Part shown: positions 33,195 to 44,287 of the stretch, one piece after another | Layout of the letters: every line of letters begins with the position of its first letter | How positions within the stretch are numbered: position 1 is the first letter of the stretch | Assembly: GCA_022494885.1 (NCBI GenBank) | Contig: JAGVSM010003925.1 | Span: 1-64,000 of the forward strand | Direction of reading: 5' to 3' | DNA: 64,000 bases | Source of the DNA: Micrasema longulum | Lineage: Eukaryota > Arthropoda > Insecta > Trichoptera > Brachycentridae | Made by a program: the position numbers and the translations under genes | The notes under the pieces: generated by a model | Databases searched by the model: none | Told to the model about the DNA's origin: nothing | The model's input: only the letters and a program-made list of their open reading frames with translations

Positions 33195-34582
33195 AAAAGA
33201 GTACTACGCTTCTACTTTCTAAATTTTCATATTATATAAACGGGGAGCTTAATGATAAGAAAACATGTTTTTGTATTGATGATAGACTTTTCAAAAGCCT
33301 TCGACACGTTAAACCATGAAACACTTGTTAAATCTCTCGAAATCGCAGGAATAAGGGGTAGATATAGTAAAATTATGGAAAATTACCTAAAAAACCGTTG
33401 CATGAAAGTTAAAGTTGGAGAAAATTATAGTAATTAAAGAGTTGTGTCTATGGGAACAGCTCAAGGATCAATCTTCGGACCGATTCATTACTTAATATAT
33501 TGTAATTCAATGGAAAACCATGTAAAATTTTCGAATTGCTTCCAATTCGCAGACGATACTGCCCTTGTAATAAGCCATTCAAAACTGCCCAAAAAATGCT
33601 TCAACAAGATTTTTCAAATCTCATGAAATGGGCTCATGACTATGGCTTAGTAATAAATTCTAAAAAAAACTAAAATGGTTCATGTATCCTCACCATATAT
33701 TACTAAATGTGAATTTGAAATAGAAATACAAGCTCATATAAATTTTTGCCTTCATTAAAATTTAAATTTAGAATCAGATAAATGTAATTGTCCTATTATA
33801 GATGTAAATAATCATAAATATTTAGGATTAATTATTGATTCTAAATTTAGCTAGGGTGTTCATATTGATGGAATCTGCGACAGATTAAGGTACTGGCTTA
33901 AGGTGATTTATGAAATTAAAAGCATACTACCTTTCAAAACGTTAAGATACATACTCGTATATACCTCGCTCATTGAATCCATTATATCTTACGGAGTGCG
34001 TGTCTGGGGTCTCACCTTCCAGTCTCATCTGGGTAAAATTTATGATATTCAGGTGAGACTGTTGAGGGGGATTGTACCGGATAGCATAATCCGTGAGGCG
34101 AAACATATGGGCGAAGGTGTATATTTTTAAATTCTGTAATGTCCTCCCGGTAAAACAAATGTGTGACTACAAATTGATTGTAGATCACTTTGTTGATCCG
34201 GAATATAAAAAAAGAGTTTCCCACACTCACAGCACTAGATTAAAAACTAAGGGTCTGTTCCCCAAATTACAAATTACTTCGGAGAGCGAACATTAAATTG
34301 CTTGTTCCAAGATTGTTCAACGATCTCCCACAAACCATCATTAACATGAAAAATCTTCAAACGAAAAAAAAAGAACTAAAAAAAATATCTTCTAGATACT
34401 TTATAGTGCCTGTTTATAAATAAATCTGTAAAATATAAATAAAAAAAATTTAATATAAACCTTTCATAAAAAAAAAATTAAAATGTATCCCACTGAAAAG
34501 TCTTTAGACTTAGTGGGTAACAAATTCTTATATGTATTTTTTAATCATAAAATAAACGCTGCTCTGCAGCACTGAAACTGAA
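33195..34582 (+). pseudogene. LINE reverse transcriptase inserted in FB1, decayed
   Basis: Plus-strand fragments in order: VLMIDFSKAFDTLNHETLVK (motif A), VSMGTAQGSIFGPIHYLIYC (motif B) and FQFADDTALVISHSK (motif C). Then come MKWAHDYGLVINSKKTKMVH, NNHKYLGLIIDSKFS, LVYTSLIESIISYGVRVWG and a C-terminal part to about 34,290. Several frameshifts and stops inactivate it. The order fits a non-LTR retrotransposon of the jockey or Rex1-like group; the clade is uncertain. The endonuclease is missing. The 3' UTR carries a strong hairpin and ends at about 34,582, where FB1 sequence resumes. Confidence 0.75.
34489..34517 (+). other. 3'-UTR hairpin of the LINE at 33.2-34.6 kb
   Basis: CCCACT, GAA, AAGTCT, TT, AGACTT, AGTGGG in direct succession: two stacked 6-bp stems separated by a 3-nt bulge, about 65 nt before the element end. 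Some LINE reverse transcriptases recognise such 3' hairpins, so it may have been the RT recognition element. Confidence 0.55.
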
Positions 34583-34665
34583 ACCAGACATTTACAGGTC
34601 ATAAGCCCTGTAGATGCATAGACTTCTATATTACCTTATCTTAAATGTTCTTCATCGCTGTTGTA
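34583..34665 (+). mobile_element. FB1 right part after the LINE
   Basis: CCAGACATTTACAGGTCATA, AGCCCTGTAGATGCATAGAC and TTCATCGCTGTTGTAAT continue the FB1 arm that breaks off at 33,194. Confidence 0.7.
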
Positions 34666-34669
34666 ATAT

Positions 34670-35210
34670 ATTAGTAATTGTTATTTAATGTCATGACAGT
34701 GGTGTATAGCTACTAAATAACGAGTAAAGGAATGTAGGATTATTGTACGTAAGTAGGGTTATTTATTGTAGAATTATTGGAAAACCGATTAGAAAGGGGA
34801 GGTAAACGTAACGATCCCTTCTCTACAGACTTCACAATAAATAAAATAATATTGTAATTAGTCGAAAGAGCTAAAAAACAAAGTGAAACTTCACAAACTT
34901 AAATCATCCTCCTAATGAAAATTTTCTCATTAATCTTCAGGTAATTTGCTACAGAGTCTAAAAGGGAATTTGATTTTCAACCAGTCCTGAATCTTAAGCT
35001 TTCAGTTTTCAGTGTTTTAAATAAAGATTTGTGTTTTATTTTCAGCGTTTAAATTGCTATAACATCAATTTATTACGCTTTGATATCTCATTAAAATAGT
35101 TTGCTTCTTTTTACAAATTATTTTGAATCGTAGGCATTGTTCAGAATTTCATTAATTTATAACACACGAAGTTTTCAAATCGTTACAAATGTAGGATGTG
35201 TATTAAGCCT
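34670..35210. other. Intergenic, nothing recognised
   Basis: No supported feature. Confidence 0.35.
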
Positions 35211-35214
35211 GTAA

Positions 35215-35470
35215 TATGTGTGTCCAGGAGGATTAAAAATACAGCTCTGTTTGTAAAATAAAACTGAAATTCTAGACGCGCGCTTTTGATTCAATAGCAA
35301 CTCTCAGGTAAAAATCTTGAATAAGGAAATCGAGTAGAGAAAAGTTCCCCTCAAGCGTAGAAGTTGGCTTGTTCGCGTACTACGTTTAAGGTTCCGGGTT
35401 CGAATTTTGGGATGGTCGACATGAAATATTGATTAAAAGGGTCATTCTACATTGCAATATTTCATAAAAT
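35215..35470 (+). mobile_element. SINE-B, plus-strand copy
   Basis: Head GTGTGTCCAGGAGGATTAAA, CAACTCTCAGGTAAAAATCT, tRNA-like CTCAAGCGTAGAAGTTGGC with GGTTCCGGGTTCGAATTTTG (box B), then GGTCGACATGAAATATTGAT. The tail is lost. Confidence 0.7.
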
Positions 35471-35504
35471 AATTAATATTGCAGTCCGAAACCGGGTTTA
35501 TAAT

Positions 35505-35870
35505 CAATATTACTTGTCCAATTGCCAGGGAAGTAAACTCGGGACCTCAAGAATGGTAGATGAATGCGCCTACCCGACACCACGAGGCGAACTTATCTCT
35601 ACTCAATTTTCTTTGTCAGGATCGTCAATTGTCGGTAGCTATTGAGTCTAACGCACTCGTCAGTATTTCTATTTCAATTGCACACCCAGAGCTGTTTTCC
35701 TTATCCACCAGCACACCGACAAAATAAAACATAGATAAATATTATTCTGTACACTATTTTATTTTTTATCTGAGAGTAGGCAATGAGTCAAAAACGCTCG
35801 TCCAAAATGCTTATTCTATTTCACACACAAAACTGCATTCTTCACCCGCCCGGTCACAGAGATCCTCATT
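35505..35870 (-). mobile_element. SINE-B, minus-strand copy or copies
   Basis: The tRNA-like complement GGGACCTCAAGAATGGTAGA with ACCCGACACCACGAGGCGAA is followed by a head (35,610-35,715) and then a second head-like piece (35,762-35,870; AAAACGCTCGTCCAAAATGC, CACACAAAACTGCATTCTTC). Two SINE-B heads in series suggest two overlapping insertions. It faces the plus-strand copy immediately to its left. Confidence 0.65.
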
Positions 35871-35874
35871 ATCA

Positions 35875-36600
35875 TCCTTATATTAGATGTGAGATCTTCT
35901 GGTTATAGTCACAATCAAATATTATTTTATTGATTTAAAAATTGAATAAGCCAATACAATTTGAAAGGTACAGGATATAAAGAATGAATGTCAAAAAAAA
36001 GTTTTGAAATTATAACGTTTTTATGCGTTCAAACCTCTTGGACATTGAAATAAACTTATAAATATAACAGAACCGGCCTAATGTAAAAAGCGTTTACTGT
36101 TTTGTATCATCTAAAATGGGTTTCATAGTGTAAAATTGTCGCTTTATTTCCAGTATTCAACAGACTACCACCCTTCATCCCCTGTATGCATTTTTTGTTC
36201 AATTGTCTTGGAAAGTATATCCTTTATTTCAAATGTTATTAAACAGAAATGCAGATCACGTGAATTGCAGTCAGATGCCATTACTTATTTAACCATTTAT
36301 TCCCCGAACATAGATTTAGTAGAATTTTTAGACTTTATTTTTAATTACTTTATATATAATTTAAAAACGAGTGGTTGTTGCTTTTTTATTTTTTAATTTT
36401 TTTTAAGAAAAAAAATAGTGGTTTAAATTTTTACCATCAGAGAGTTGCAATATAAAAAGTTGATATTTTTCCAATATGATATACATATATGTATTTGTAT
36501 TTGTATTTACAAAAAAAAGAAAAACCCGCAATTTTTTTTTAAACCCCAATTTTTTTTTTTTTTAAATAGTACTTGTTCGCTATCATTATTATAATATTGA
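35875..36600. other. Intergenic, nothing recognised
   Basis: AT-rich; poly-T and poly-A runs near 36,530-36,560. The open frame at 36,136-36,396 has no recognisable motif. Confidence 0.35.
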
Positions 36601-36605
36601 CTTTT

Positions 36606-36775
36606 GTTTTTTTACCACACAATAGACTAGGAAACCCACGTACAGTAGTAAATTACATCACATAACACCCAAGCTTGAGAATAATCTAATTTATTTTTTG
36701 TATTCTTACCGGGAATCGAACCCGGAACCTTCCGTGAGTGAGTCAAACGTGCACTACTACACCACGGAGGCCACC
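36606..36775 (-). mobile_element. SINE-A, minus-strand copy
   Basis: Poly-T and ACCACACAATAGACTAGG at the left, CCAAGCTTGAGAATAATC body, box-B complement GGGAATCGAACCCGGAACC, and head end CTACACCACGGAGGCCACC. Full length with moderate divergence. Confidence 0.8.
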
Positions 36776-36779
36776 GGAG

Positions 36780-37360
36780 CTTGTAAACGAGTTTTACAAA
36801 ATCAAATAGGTGACAGCTTTACGTGAAACTGATTACTAAAATGGCCGAAACTACTTAAAAATGTCCAAATATGTACTGACATTGATAAGTTACATTTAAT
36901 GCATTCTCATATAAGAGATATATGAGTTGTTTTATACCTGGACAAATTTTTGCCGTCACGGAACAAAGAGTTAAGATACATAAAAGTTGGCATTCATCCT
37001 TTATATCCTGTACTCTTCAATTATAAAGACATCATTCATATTTACAGAACAATAAAGTATTCTTGTATTGAAGACATATGCATGGATATTATAACACAAG
37101 TACATAGCCCTGTTTATTGCGTATAATGCTTCTAAATTAAGCAGTTGCTTATGAAGGAGTAGAATTAATTATTCATGAGGGTATTATTTTAATTTTTAGT
37201 GTCATAAACACTGCCTGAATATTACCATATATTATGCTGTAAGGCATATTATATTATTATTATTAACACGTTGGGCCAGATTCTCTAATTTAAATTCTTA
37301 ACCTTAGAGAGACTAACATAAAATTAATCATATATATTATGATCGTATATATAAAAGGTA
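36780..37360. other. Intergenic, nothing recognised
   Basis: No supported feature upstream of the mariner relic. Confidence 0.35.
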
Positions 37361-37818
37361 TACGAGGTTTGATAAAAAAATACGCGTATTTGAACTTCGA
37401 ATTTAAATACCTAATATTAGTCTGTGTTTTTCCTAGATTAGTACACATGTTTATAATTTAACGTAGTTATACAGAAAGCAGCCAGTCATATAAAAGTGTA
37501 ACTGAGATAATAGCATTTCTGTGAAATGTGTGAATTATCAAATTTACACAACAATTGGAATATTTTGACTTTAACAAATGATAAAAAATGAATACATATT
37601 TTTTTTTCATACTACAAACAATAATCTAACTATGTATTCGACCAATTTTAATAATTTTCAAAAACCGTAAGATTTTTCCAGTGAATTGGGTGTTTTCTAC
37701 AAATTGAGGAATGCCTTTTTGTGATCGGCACCGTTTTCAGAAGGTGATTAATACAATTTTTTGGACGAAAGCGGTCTAGCTGATTTTAACAGAACATAGA
37801 ATTGACCTTTTTGCACCC

Positions 37819-38926
37819 TAACTAACTAACTAACCATCACGCCATTTCCCCAGATGGGTAGGCAGAGAGGATAGAACGCCACACCAATCTGTCCTGGCAC
37901 ACTTCCTTTGCTTCCTTAACATTCATACATCTTCTCATGCACGCACGTCGATTATTCCAACTTTTCACATGACCACTTTCAAGAATTTGTTGTACTTGAT
38001 CATGCCATGTCTTTCTCGGCCTTCCTCGACTTCTACAACCAGACACATTCGCATCATAAATCTTTTTAGCCGTTCTTTCATCATTCATTCGCTCACATGA
38101 CCGAACCATCGCAAAAGACCTTTCTTAATTTTGTCGATAATGCTTAACTCAGCCTTGCATTCTGCTCTAATTTCGACATTAGGGCACCTATCATACATTG
38201 TTTTCCGCACATTCGCCTGAGGGATCGCATTTCAACAGCATTCAGTCTACTTTCGTCCCTTTTTTTCCAACTCCATGCTTCGCTTCCATACATTAGGGTT
38301 GGTACCAGAACTCCATTATGAACTGCTAATTTAGCCTCTTGCGATAGACACTTATTTGCTACGACAGACTTTAAGGCACCATTAACTCCGTTACCGGCAC
38401 TAACCCTCCTTTCAATATCCTTGTCCATATTTCCATCTCTAGTAAACATACTACCCAGATATACAAATTCTTCGACCTGTTTCAAACTATCTCCATTTAC
38501 TACAATCTTACATTCAGTCATAGTTACATTTCTTTCAAAGACCATGACGTTCGATTTTTGCACATTCATTAGCAAATCACTCTCCTTGCACACTTCGTAA
38601 ACTTTTGTAACCAAGGATTGCAGTTCCTCTTCGCTGTCAGCTAGGAGGACTGCGTCATCGGCGTACAGAAGGCAACTGACAGTTAGATTACTCATTTTCG
38701 CTCCCACATCCATACTTTTCAATTCTTTCATACATTTATCCATGTATATGTTGAATAACCACGGTGACATTACACATCCCTGTTTGACTCCTTTAGGGAT
38801 GTCAAACCAGGAAGTTAATGACCCATTTACCCTTACACACGCTACACTATCTTTGTACAAGGAAGCAATAGCGCGGACAAGGTTGTCACTCACTCCATAC
38901 TCCGATAGAACCATCCATAATTTTTT
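37819..38926 (-). pseudogene. RTE-like LINE (family R), 5'-truncated, with target duplication
   Basis: A minus-strand frame from 38,914 encodes KGVKQGCVMSPWLFNIYMDK (RT motif B), LLYADDAVLLADSEEEL (motif C), LGSMFTRDGNMDKDIERRVS, then GVLVPTLMYGSEAWSWKKRD. After a frameshift near 38,140 the C-terminal tail follows (ERMNDERTAKKIYDANVSGC, RGRPRKTWHDQVQQIL) to a stop at 37,837. This C-terminal arrangement (YGSEAW, then an H-V-ERM zone, then GRPRKTW) is that of RTE-type elements. The 3' end is (GTTA)n. CCTTTTTGCACCC flanks both sides. Motif A and the endonuclease are missing. Confidence 0.85.
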
Positions 38927-39129
38927 CCTTTTTGCACCCGATTACATCAATATCTCATTTTTTCAAAATTGTGGACTGGCTGCTTTCTGCATAACTACGT
39001 TCAATTGATCTGTTAATTTTCAGCTATTTTGGAAAAGTTTTTTGACAGAGAACTTATTAAGACACGATTTGGTGTGATCGGCGGATTTTCAGGATTATTC
39101 CAGAACGAAAATGGCAGACGCATGGTCGT

Positions 39130-39295
39130 CTAGCAGTTTTTTCGTGATTTAAAAAAAAAAAAAGATCGCATCGATGACTTGGCTCCTTGCGACATTTGCC
39201 TGTTCCTAAAGAAGAAGATAACTATGAAAGAACAACGATTGAAACGACAGAAAGTCCATAACGAAAAGTGGGTTTCAGAAATGTTTTGAGAATTT
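39130..39295 (+). pseudogene. Mariner transposase C-terminal remnant
   Basis: The plus-strand translation contains DDLAPCDICLFLKKKITMKE, close to the conserved mariner segment SPDLAPcDyfLFp.lK..l.g, followed by EKWVSEMF. An A-run at 39,151-39,163 breaks the frame just upstream. Only the region around the third catalytic aspartate and downstream is recognisable. Inactive. Confidence 0.6.
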
Positions 39296-39423
39296 AAAAA
39301 AAAGACATACATAGGTCAAAAACCAACTTCTCGTTCAAAACGGTCATAAATCGACAAATCAATAATCATCTATGAAAAAAATTATCGAAATTCAAATATT
39401 CCGTGTATCTTTTGATCAAACCT

Positions 39424-39905
39424 TCCTGCAAAAAGCACCACTTGCTTACTTTAAAAGATCGCCGTCTATTATTAAACATGGGGGTGCTTCATGATATACT
39501 TAGTGGACGCCTTGATAGTCCGGCTCTTATATCGGAGTTATCATTAAATGTCCCTGGCTACCGCACCCGTCACACGTCGAGTTCTTTATTTCATGTGCCA
39601 GCAGTTCGTACGAACTATGCCCAGAACTCTCCACTTATACGTTTTGCTCGTGAATATAATTTGAACTTTCCTTTTATTGATCCATTTGATTTGATGACAC
39701 ATGTCCACCCTCATTCCAATATACCACCCACTCACCCACCCTCTCACTCACTTACACTCACACAAACACACTTATATGTATTGTACGTCTATAAAATGTA
39801 TTTCTGTGGATATTTCATTGGTTTTATTCGCTGTATGTTTTAGTTGTTATATTTTTGTTACGTGTATGTTGATATCCCCAATAAATAAAAAAATAAAAAA
39901 TAAAA
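39424..39905 (+). pseudogene. Jockey-like LINE ORF2 C-terminus and 3' UTR
   Basis: The open frame begins LKDRRLLLNMGVLHDILSGR, then VPGYRTRHTSSSLFHVPAVR, TNYAQNSPLIRFAREYN. This is the jockey-type C-terminal domain (compare LEKRRTLMDLTFLYKIINSL and SVNTNYCQNSFLHR in the copy at 26.4-26.7 kb). The RT core is missing. A CA-rich 3' UTR tract (39,718-39,775) and a terminal AATAAATAAAAAAATAAAAA tail near 39,880-39,905 follow. It begins immediately beyond the mariner right end. Confidence 0.75.
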
Positions 39906-40390
39906 ACAGCATCTTCCTGACTCAGGTTCGCGTCCCGTAATTCTAACATGAACTGCCGACAAACAGTCACCAGAGGACGTTCAGGACGTCGAGAACCTGA
40001 TGCCTTGTAAAATATGGAAGCGTTGTTAAGGCTCTCAGAAGGCATCCGCAGTAAATGGTCAAGCCTACCGTATCCCCTCCGTTTGATGACAGTTGTCACC
40101 GGAGTTTGCTGCGCCCGTTCTCTTTTTCTTCATTCAGCACACTCGAGATTCTTCTGAGACACCTTTTCTCAAAACTCAGTTTTTTACCGTTTTGGGCCTA
40201 GTGAGGTGCCACGATTCGCATCCATAGAGGAGAATAGGTGTTGTGCAGGCGTTATATAGGCGGCATTTGGTTATCACTGAGTAAATATCCAATCTTCAGA
40301 CAGCCTTCATACTATTGAATGTGGCGCCTGCTATTTCTGGCCGCACTCCCAGTTTTTTTTGAAAGCTGCCATTTTCTGTAACAAATCTAG
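39906..40390 (-). pseudogene. LINE ORF2 C-terminal fragment
   Basis: The minus-strand translation has VTTVIKRRGYGRLDHLLRMP followed by RRPERPLVTVCRQFMLELRD. This resembles the r+rwlGHvlRMp ... gr+rrGRPk.tWr+ tail that ends many RTE/CR1-type ORF2 proteins. The conserved GH is mutated to DH. To the right, 40,190-40,260 carries a diverged upstream part (LGPKR in an earlier frame). Interrupted and inactive. Confidence 0.5.
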
Positions 40391-40394
40391 TATG

Positions 40395-42305
40395 AATATT
40401 TGATTAAACCTAGTATTAAAAAAAAATCAAAATGCAATCAACCTTTTTTCTGTGTGCCCTTTTTATTAGATTTTTAATAATTAACACCCGTTTAAAAATA
40501 AACATAGATCTAGTGAACTCACTTTATCTAGTTTTAAGTGTTTGCTTTGCGTTTTCTTTATTTTTATATATTAAAGAAATTAGTAAAAATATTGGTTTCT
40601 CTTCCGATGAAAAATATATGATGAATTATTGGTTATTGATAAATTGTTATATTCAGTCGGGTTATGAATGGACAGAAGTATGTATTGATGAGATGTCTTT
40701 CTTTCCCAAGATTTAATCATCAATATTCCTTACATATGTCTTTGATGGAATAATGGAATAGTGGAAATGAATGGGCCTGATTACGTTTTCCTTAGGATCT
40801 TCTATGTAACAGGAGAATCAATCTCCCGTCGTTAGATATCCTTTTCCTACAAGTGTATTTAATTAAATATGTTCCGTGTTTCCAATTGCTTTTTTTACCA
40901 ATATAAATTATTATTAGGCACGTTCTTTAAAAACATCCTTGACTGAAACATCTGTTTGTTACATGAATGCTGATTAGCAGAAGGATCAAATTATTTTTCC
41001 TTCTTAAAAAAATAACAGGTTAAATAAATCACGATAGTTTATTATTTCAATGTTTAGGGTTTAATATTATAAGATTTCGTTGATGAAGTATTATTAATCA
41101 GAAGAATTTATTTCATTAAGGTTATAATCTGATAAAAAAAGAGAATCATACGATCAAGCCATTTCAAAACGCTGTTTTTTAAAAAAAATATATAATCGTC
41201 CACTGAAAAGAAATAATTCATGAACATTTGAAAAATACATGTATTTTTTAAGGTACGTTTGATAAAAAATACATTTTTTTTTTAGTATATTGTTAACGGC
41301 TAAATTTTCAATGAAAATAGCCTTTTAAAATACCTGAATCGTATGATTTCCTTACTTTTTATCAGATCTACAGCCTTCAGTAAAAAAGAAAAATGATAAA
41401 TTTTATTATGTCAGCTTCAGCCGTGTTCTTAACTGATTAGTTGCCCTTCAATACAAATCTAAACAAAACTTATTTTAAACTTGGAATTAGAAAACTGTTT
41501 GAGGTGATATATACGTTGGGAAATGGACAGGTCTATTTATTTTCAATGGAAAACTACTGAACTGAAAGAACGTACCGTGTTTTCAGAATTTCCTCCTGAA
41601 AACATATCGTTGTTCATTGAAAAACAAGAACTGCAGCATTTTAACCAGGTTTTTAGATTAACATTTCTAAATTGAAATTGTACAATAAACTTACATTTAA
41701 TTTTGTAAAGAATTTCCAGGATTCCATTAAAGTTCTTCAAAATGCATTAATTCTCAAAACAAAACTCTGCAGTAAAATAAATCGCCACACTAGTTATTAA
41801 AGCGATTTTTTTATTATTTATAATCCTTTCTTACATTTAATTGTAAACCTTTACGTTTAAACGACCGTGTATTCTTTTGAAAATATTATATAAAGGGGTT
41901 GTTTTTTTTTCAAAGAAAAGACTCATTCTTAATAAAATAATCTAACATTAGACGTAAAATAAACTTGTATTGTTTTAGTTTAAACTTCTGCTAGACTGAG
42001 ACAAAATAAACATAGACTAATTTCGAGTATGCGGTAAAAAAGTTTTCCTTTAAGGACTAATATTATTTATTCATAAGTTCATACAAGTATTTTTAATTTA
42101 AAAATGTATTTGTACAAGCTTTATTTGCTCAATAAAAACTGCTATTATTTGAAAATAAATATGTGTATCAAATGTCCAATATACATTTCAAAAATAATAT
42201 TACGAAATTTGACCAGTCTGTTATTTGGCTTGCAGAAGAATATTATTATTAGCAGTAAGTCCAGTCCACCAAAGTGAATTTATTTTTGTACTCTAAAATA
42301 TTTGA
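40395..42305. other. Intergenic, nothing recognised
   Basis: 1.9 kb of AT-rich DNA. The open frame at 40,432-40,716 is rich in hydrophobic residues without family motifs, which AT-rich random sequence also gives. No repeat partner noticed. Confidence 0.35.
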
Positions 42306-42308
42306 ATT

Positions 42309-42475
42309 TGTGAATCGGGCTGTGGTCCCGTGGCTAGGGTTTTGGACTCGTGGCTGAAAGTTCCTTGGTTCGAATCCCACTTGATTTCCATTTTTAAGAG
42401 TGAGTTATTTAAAACTCGTTGAAAATGTTTCTCAAAATTAAATATTTGGGTAAACCATAAGAACGCAATTTTTTA
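42309..42475 (+). mobile_element. tRNA-derived SINE-D, plus-strand copy
   Basis: The tRNA-like head is CGGGCTGTGGTCCCGTGGCT (box A near GTGGCTAGGG) with TTGGTTCGAATCCCAC (box B). The body GAGTGAGTTATTTAAAACTC and AATTAAATATTTGGGTAAAC follows. It is the only plus-strand copy of this family in the window. Confidence 0.75.
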
Positions 42476-42479
42476 TTTG

Positions 42480-43225
42480 AAAATAATAAAAAATTCTTGG
42501 TTCCATTCCTAATAGGTCGACCATGAAATACTTATTTAAAGATGTGTTTAGAATTTGCGGATAGAAAAAAAATATAAACTGTAGGCGGTTCAATAAGCCA
42601 AAGTTATACGTCCCATTAATTGCAGGTAAGAGTAAAAATAGAAAAAAAACATATTGACTTTTCTGTGCTTTTCTTTCTATAATATGATTTTCAGTCATTC
42701 AAACGATAATCCCCTAAACTCGTTATTTTAAGAAACCGTTTTTACCGTTTTAGTCCTCGGCGTCAAACCTTTTGATTAATTTTAAGCCTTTGTTTCGTAC
42801 GCTTTGTTATGTTCGTCTTTTCAAACGAATAGCATCTTGACTTACATTATGCTTTATTTTAATATAATTAATCCATCGTTTTTTTTAATGGAAAATCCAG
42901 AATTTTCTTTAAAACAATTTTCATGTGCGCTATTTCAACATTACTAAATGTTGAACACTGAAAACTCAATTGATTTTTCAATGTTATTACTTAATTTGAT
43001 AATTATTTTATTTAAATTATAATAATTCAATAAATAAAATAATTTTACATTTTAAATCATAAAGCATAATTTTTGTTTTATTTATTTATTTATTCATGTT
43101 TTTCTCTTTTAAACTTTAATTAATAATCAAAATAATATGACCTCACTGGGGTTACCCGTGCCGAGGACACTAACTTGACAATATACTTTTTTGAAATGTT
43201 TTTTCATTTGAGAATAAACAAAGAA
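42480..43225. other. Intergenic with a short SINE-B piece
   Basis: A SINE-B piece (TCCTAATAGGTCGACCATGA) lies near 42,509-42,530. Otherwise unassigned and very AT-rich. Confidence 0.4.
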
Positions 43226-43612
43226 GACCAACAATTTTTGAGTTTGTCCAAATGTTCGTAGACAAAAGACTGGATTTCACCCCCTCGGGAGTCATTAAGA
43301 TAACAAATAACAACAGGGATGAAGAATACCATAAATAAGGGAATATGGAAGTCTAGGCATTTACAGGGCTTATGACCTGTCATTGGCTGGTTTAAGTGGC
43401 CACTTTACACTCTGTGTAACATTCACCATTTCGCCTATGTTTGAACATCCATATTTCTTCAATTATTCCATTTGTTGATTTTAGTGAAGTTAAAGAGCTG
43501 AAACCTTTATTGTTGTGAAGAAATTCATCTGACTGTGACAGGTGATATGACAGGTCATAAGCCCTGTAAATGCCTAGACTTCCATATTCCCTTATTTGAA
43601 ACATTACAGAAG
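43226..43612. mobile_element. FB1 copy with both arms
   Basis: It begins CAACAATTTTTGAGTTTGTC and GGATTTCACCCCCTCGGGAG. The left arm holds GGAAGTCTAGGCATTTACAG, the centre AGCTGAAACCTTTATTGTTG, and a short right arm GACAGGTCATAAGCCCTGTA to 43,612. It contains a 70-codon minus-strand open frame beginning REYGSLGIYRAYDLS-like sequence that is also seen in other FB1 copies. Confidence 0.7.
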
Positions 43613-43654
43613 CGGATATTTAATTATTTTTATCATTATCTCCATATTTTTTCA

Positions 43655-43812
43655 TTTTTATTATTTAACATTTGTTATATTTAACATAATTTAAATTATT
43701 GTCTTAAGTGTAAACTATTTTTATAGTGTGTGCATGAGTGTCCTACACTAATATACAAATAAATTGTCAATTTTTCTGTACATACTGCTAATTTACTCAA
43801 TAAAATAAATAA
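43655..43812 (+). mobile_element. LINE J4 3' UTR copy
   Basis: TTGTCTTAAGTGTAAACTAT, GTGCATGAGTGTCCTACACT and TTCTGTACATACTGC match the 3' UTR following the jockey-like ORF2 at 57.5-58.26 kb. It ends in CAATAAAATAAATAAA. Confidence 0.7.
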
Positions 43813-43814
43813 AT

Positions 43815-44285
43815 TTTTCAGTTTTTGTTATATTTATGATAAATTATTTAATATATCAGGAATACAAAATATGTATTAATTAGTTCTTTTACTTTTCTGA
43901 TTAAATAATTTTAAAAATTAAAATCTTTTTTTATGTCAACGACGTCGACGTACCAAATCGTACTATTTTTTTTTGTTTCACGAAATTAAAAAAAAAACAC
44001 TTTCGTTTTATTTACAACATATTGGGGCTACGTCTTTGTTTTTAAAGCGACACCTGCATTTATAACGATACAAATTTTATTCATGAAATATTTTCTCTAC
44101 ACCTTTCAAATGTATTGACGCGCGATGCCAGCTCTCGATAAATAAAATCTGCATCTGAATGCATTACTACCGGGTGTTCTTATTCACTTTATTTTATTTT
44201 TATTATTTGTTTTAAACTCTCAAAAGGCTGTGGTAAAAAAAACTCTTCCGCTCCCAACAAAGTAGTATCTTGTTACCTTAAGCAA
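43815..44285. other. Intergenic, nothing recognised
   Basis: AT-rich and unassigned. Confidence 0.35.
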
Positions 44286-44287
44286 AA

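Larger units (their letters stand above)
37365..39423 (+). mobile_element. Mariner-like relic, interrupted by an RTE-like LINE
   Basis: The left end AGGTTTGATAAAAAAATACG and the inverted right end (AGGTTTGATCAAAAGATACA on the minus strand) match the AGGTTTG..AAAA..ATAC type TIR of mariner elements, followed on both sides by TTTGAA.TTCGA. A transposase C-terminal remnant lies at 39,130-39,295. The RTE-like LINE occupies 37,819-38,926. A 27-bp inverted repeat (37,461-37,487 and 38,974-39,000) lies inside and indicates an additional rearrangement. Confidence 0.6.
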
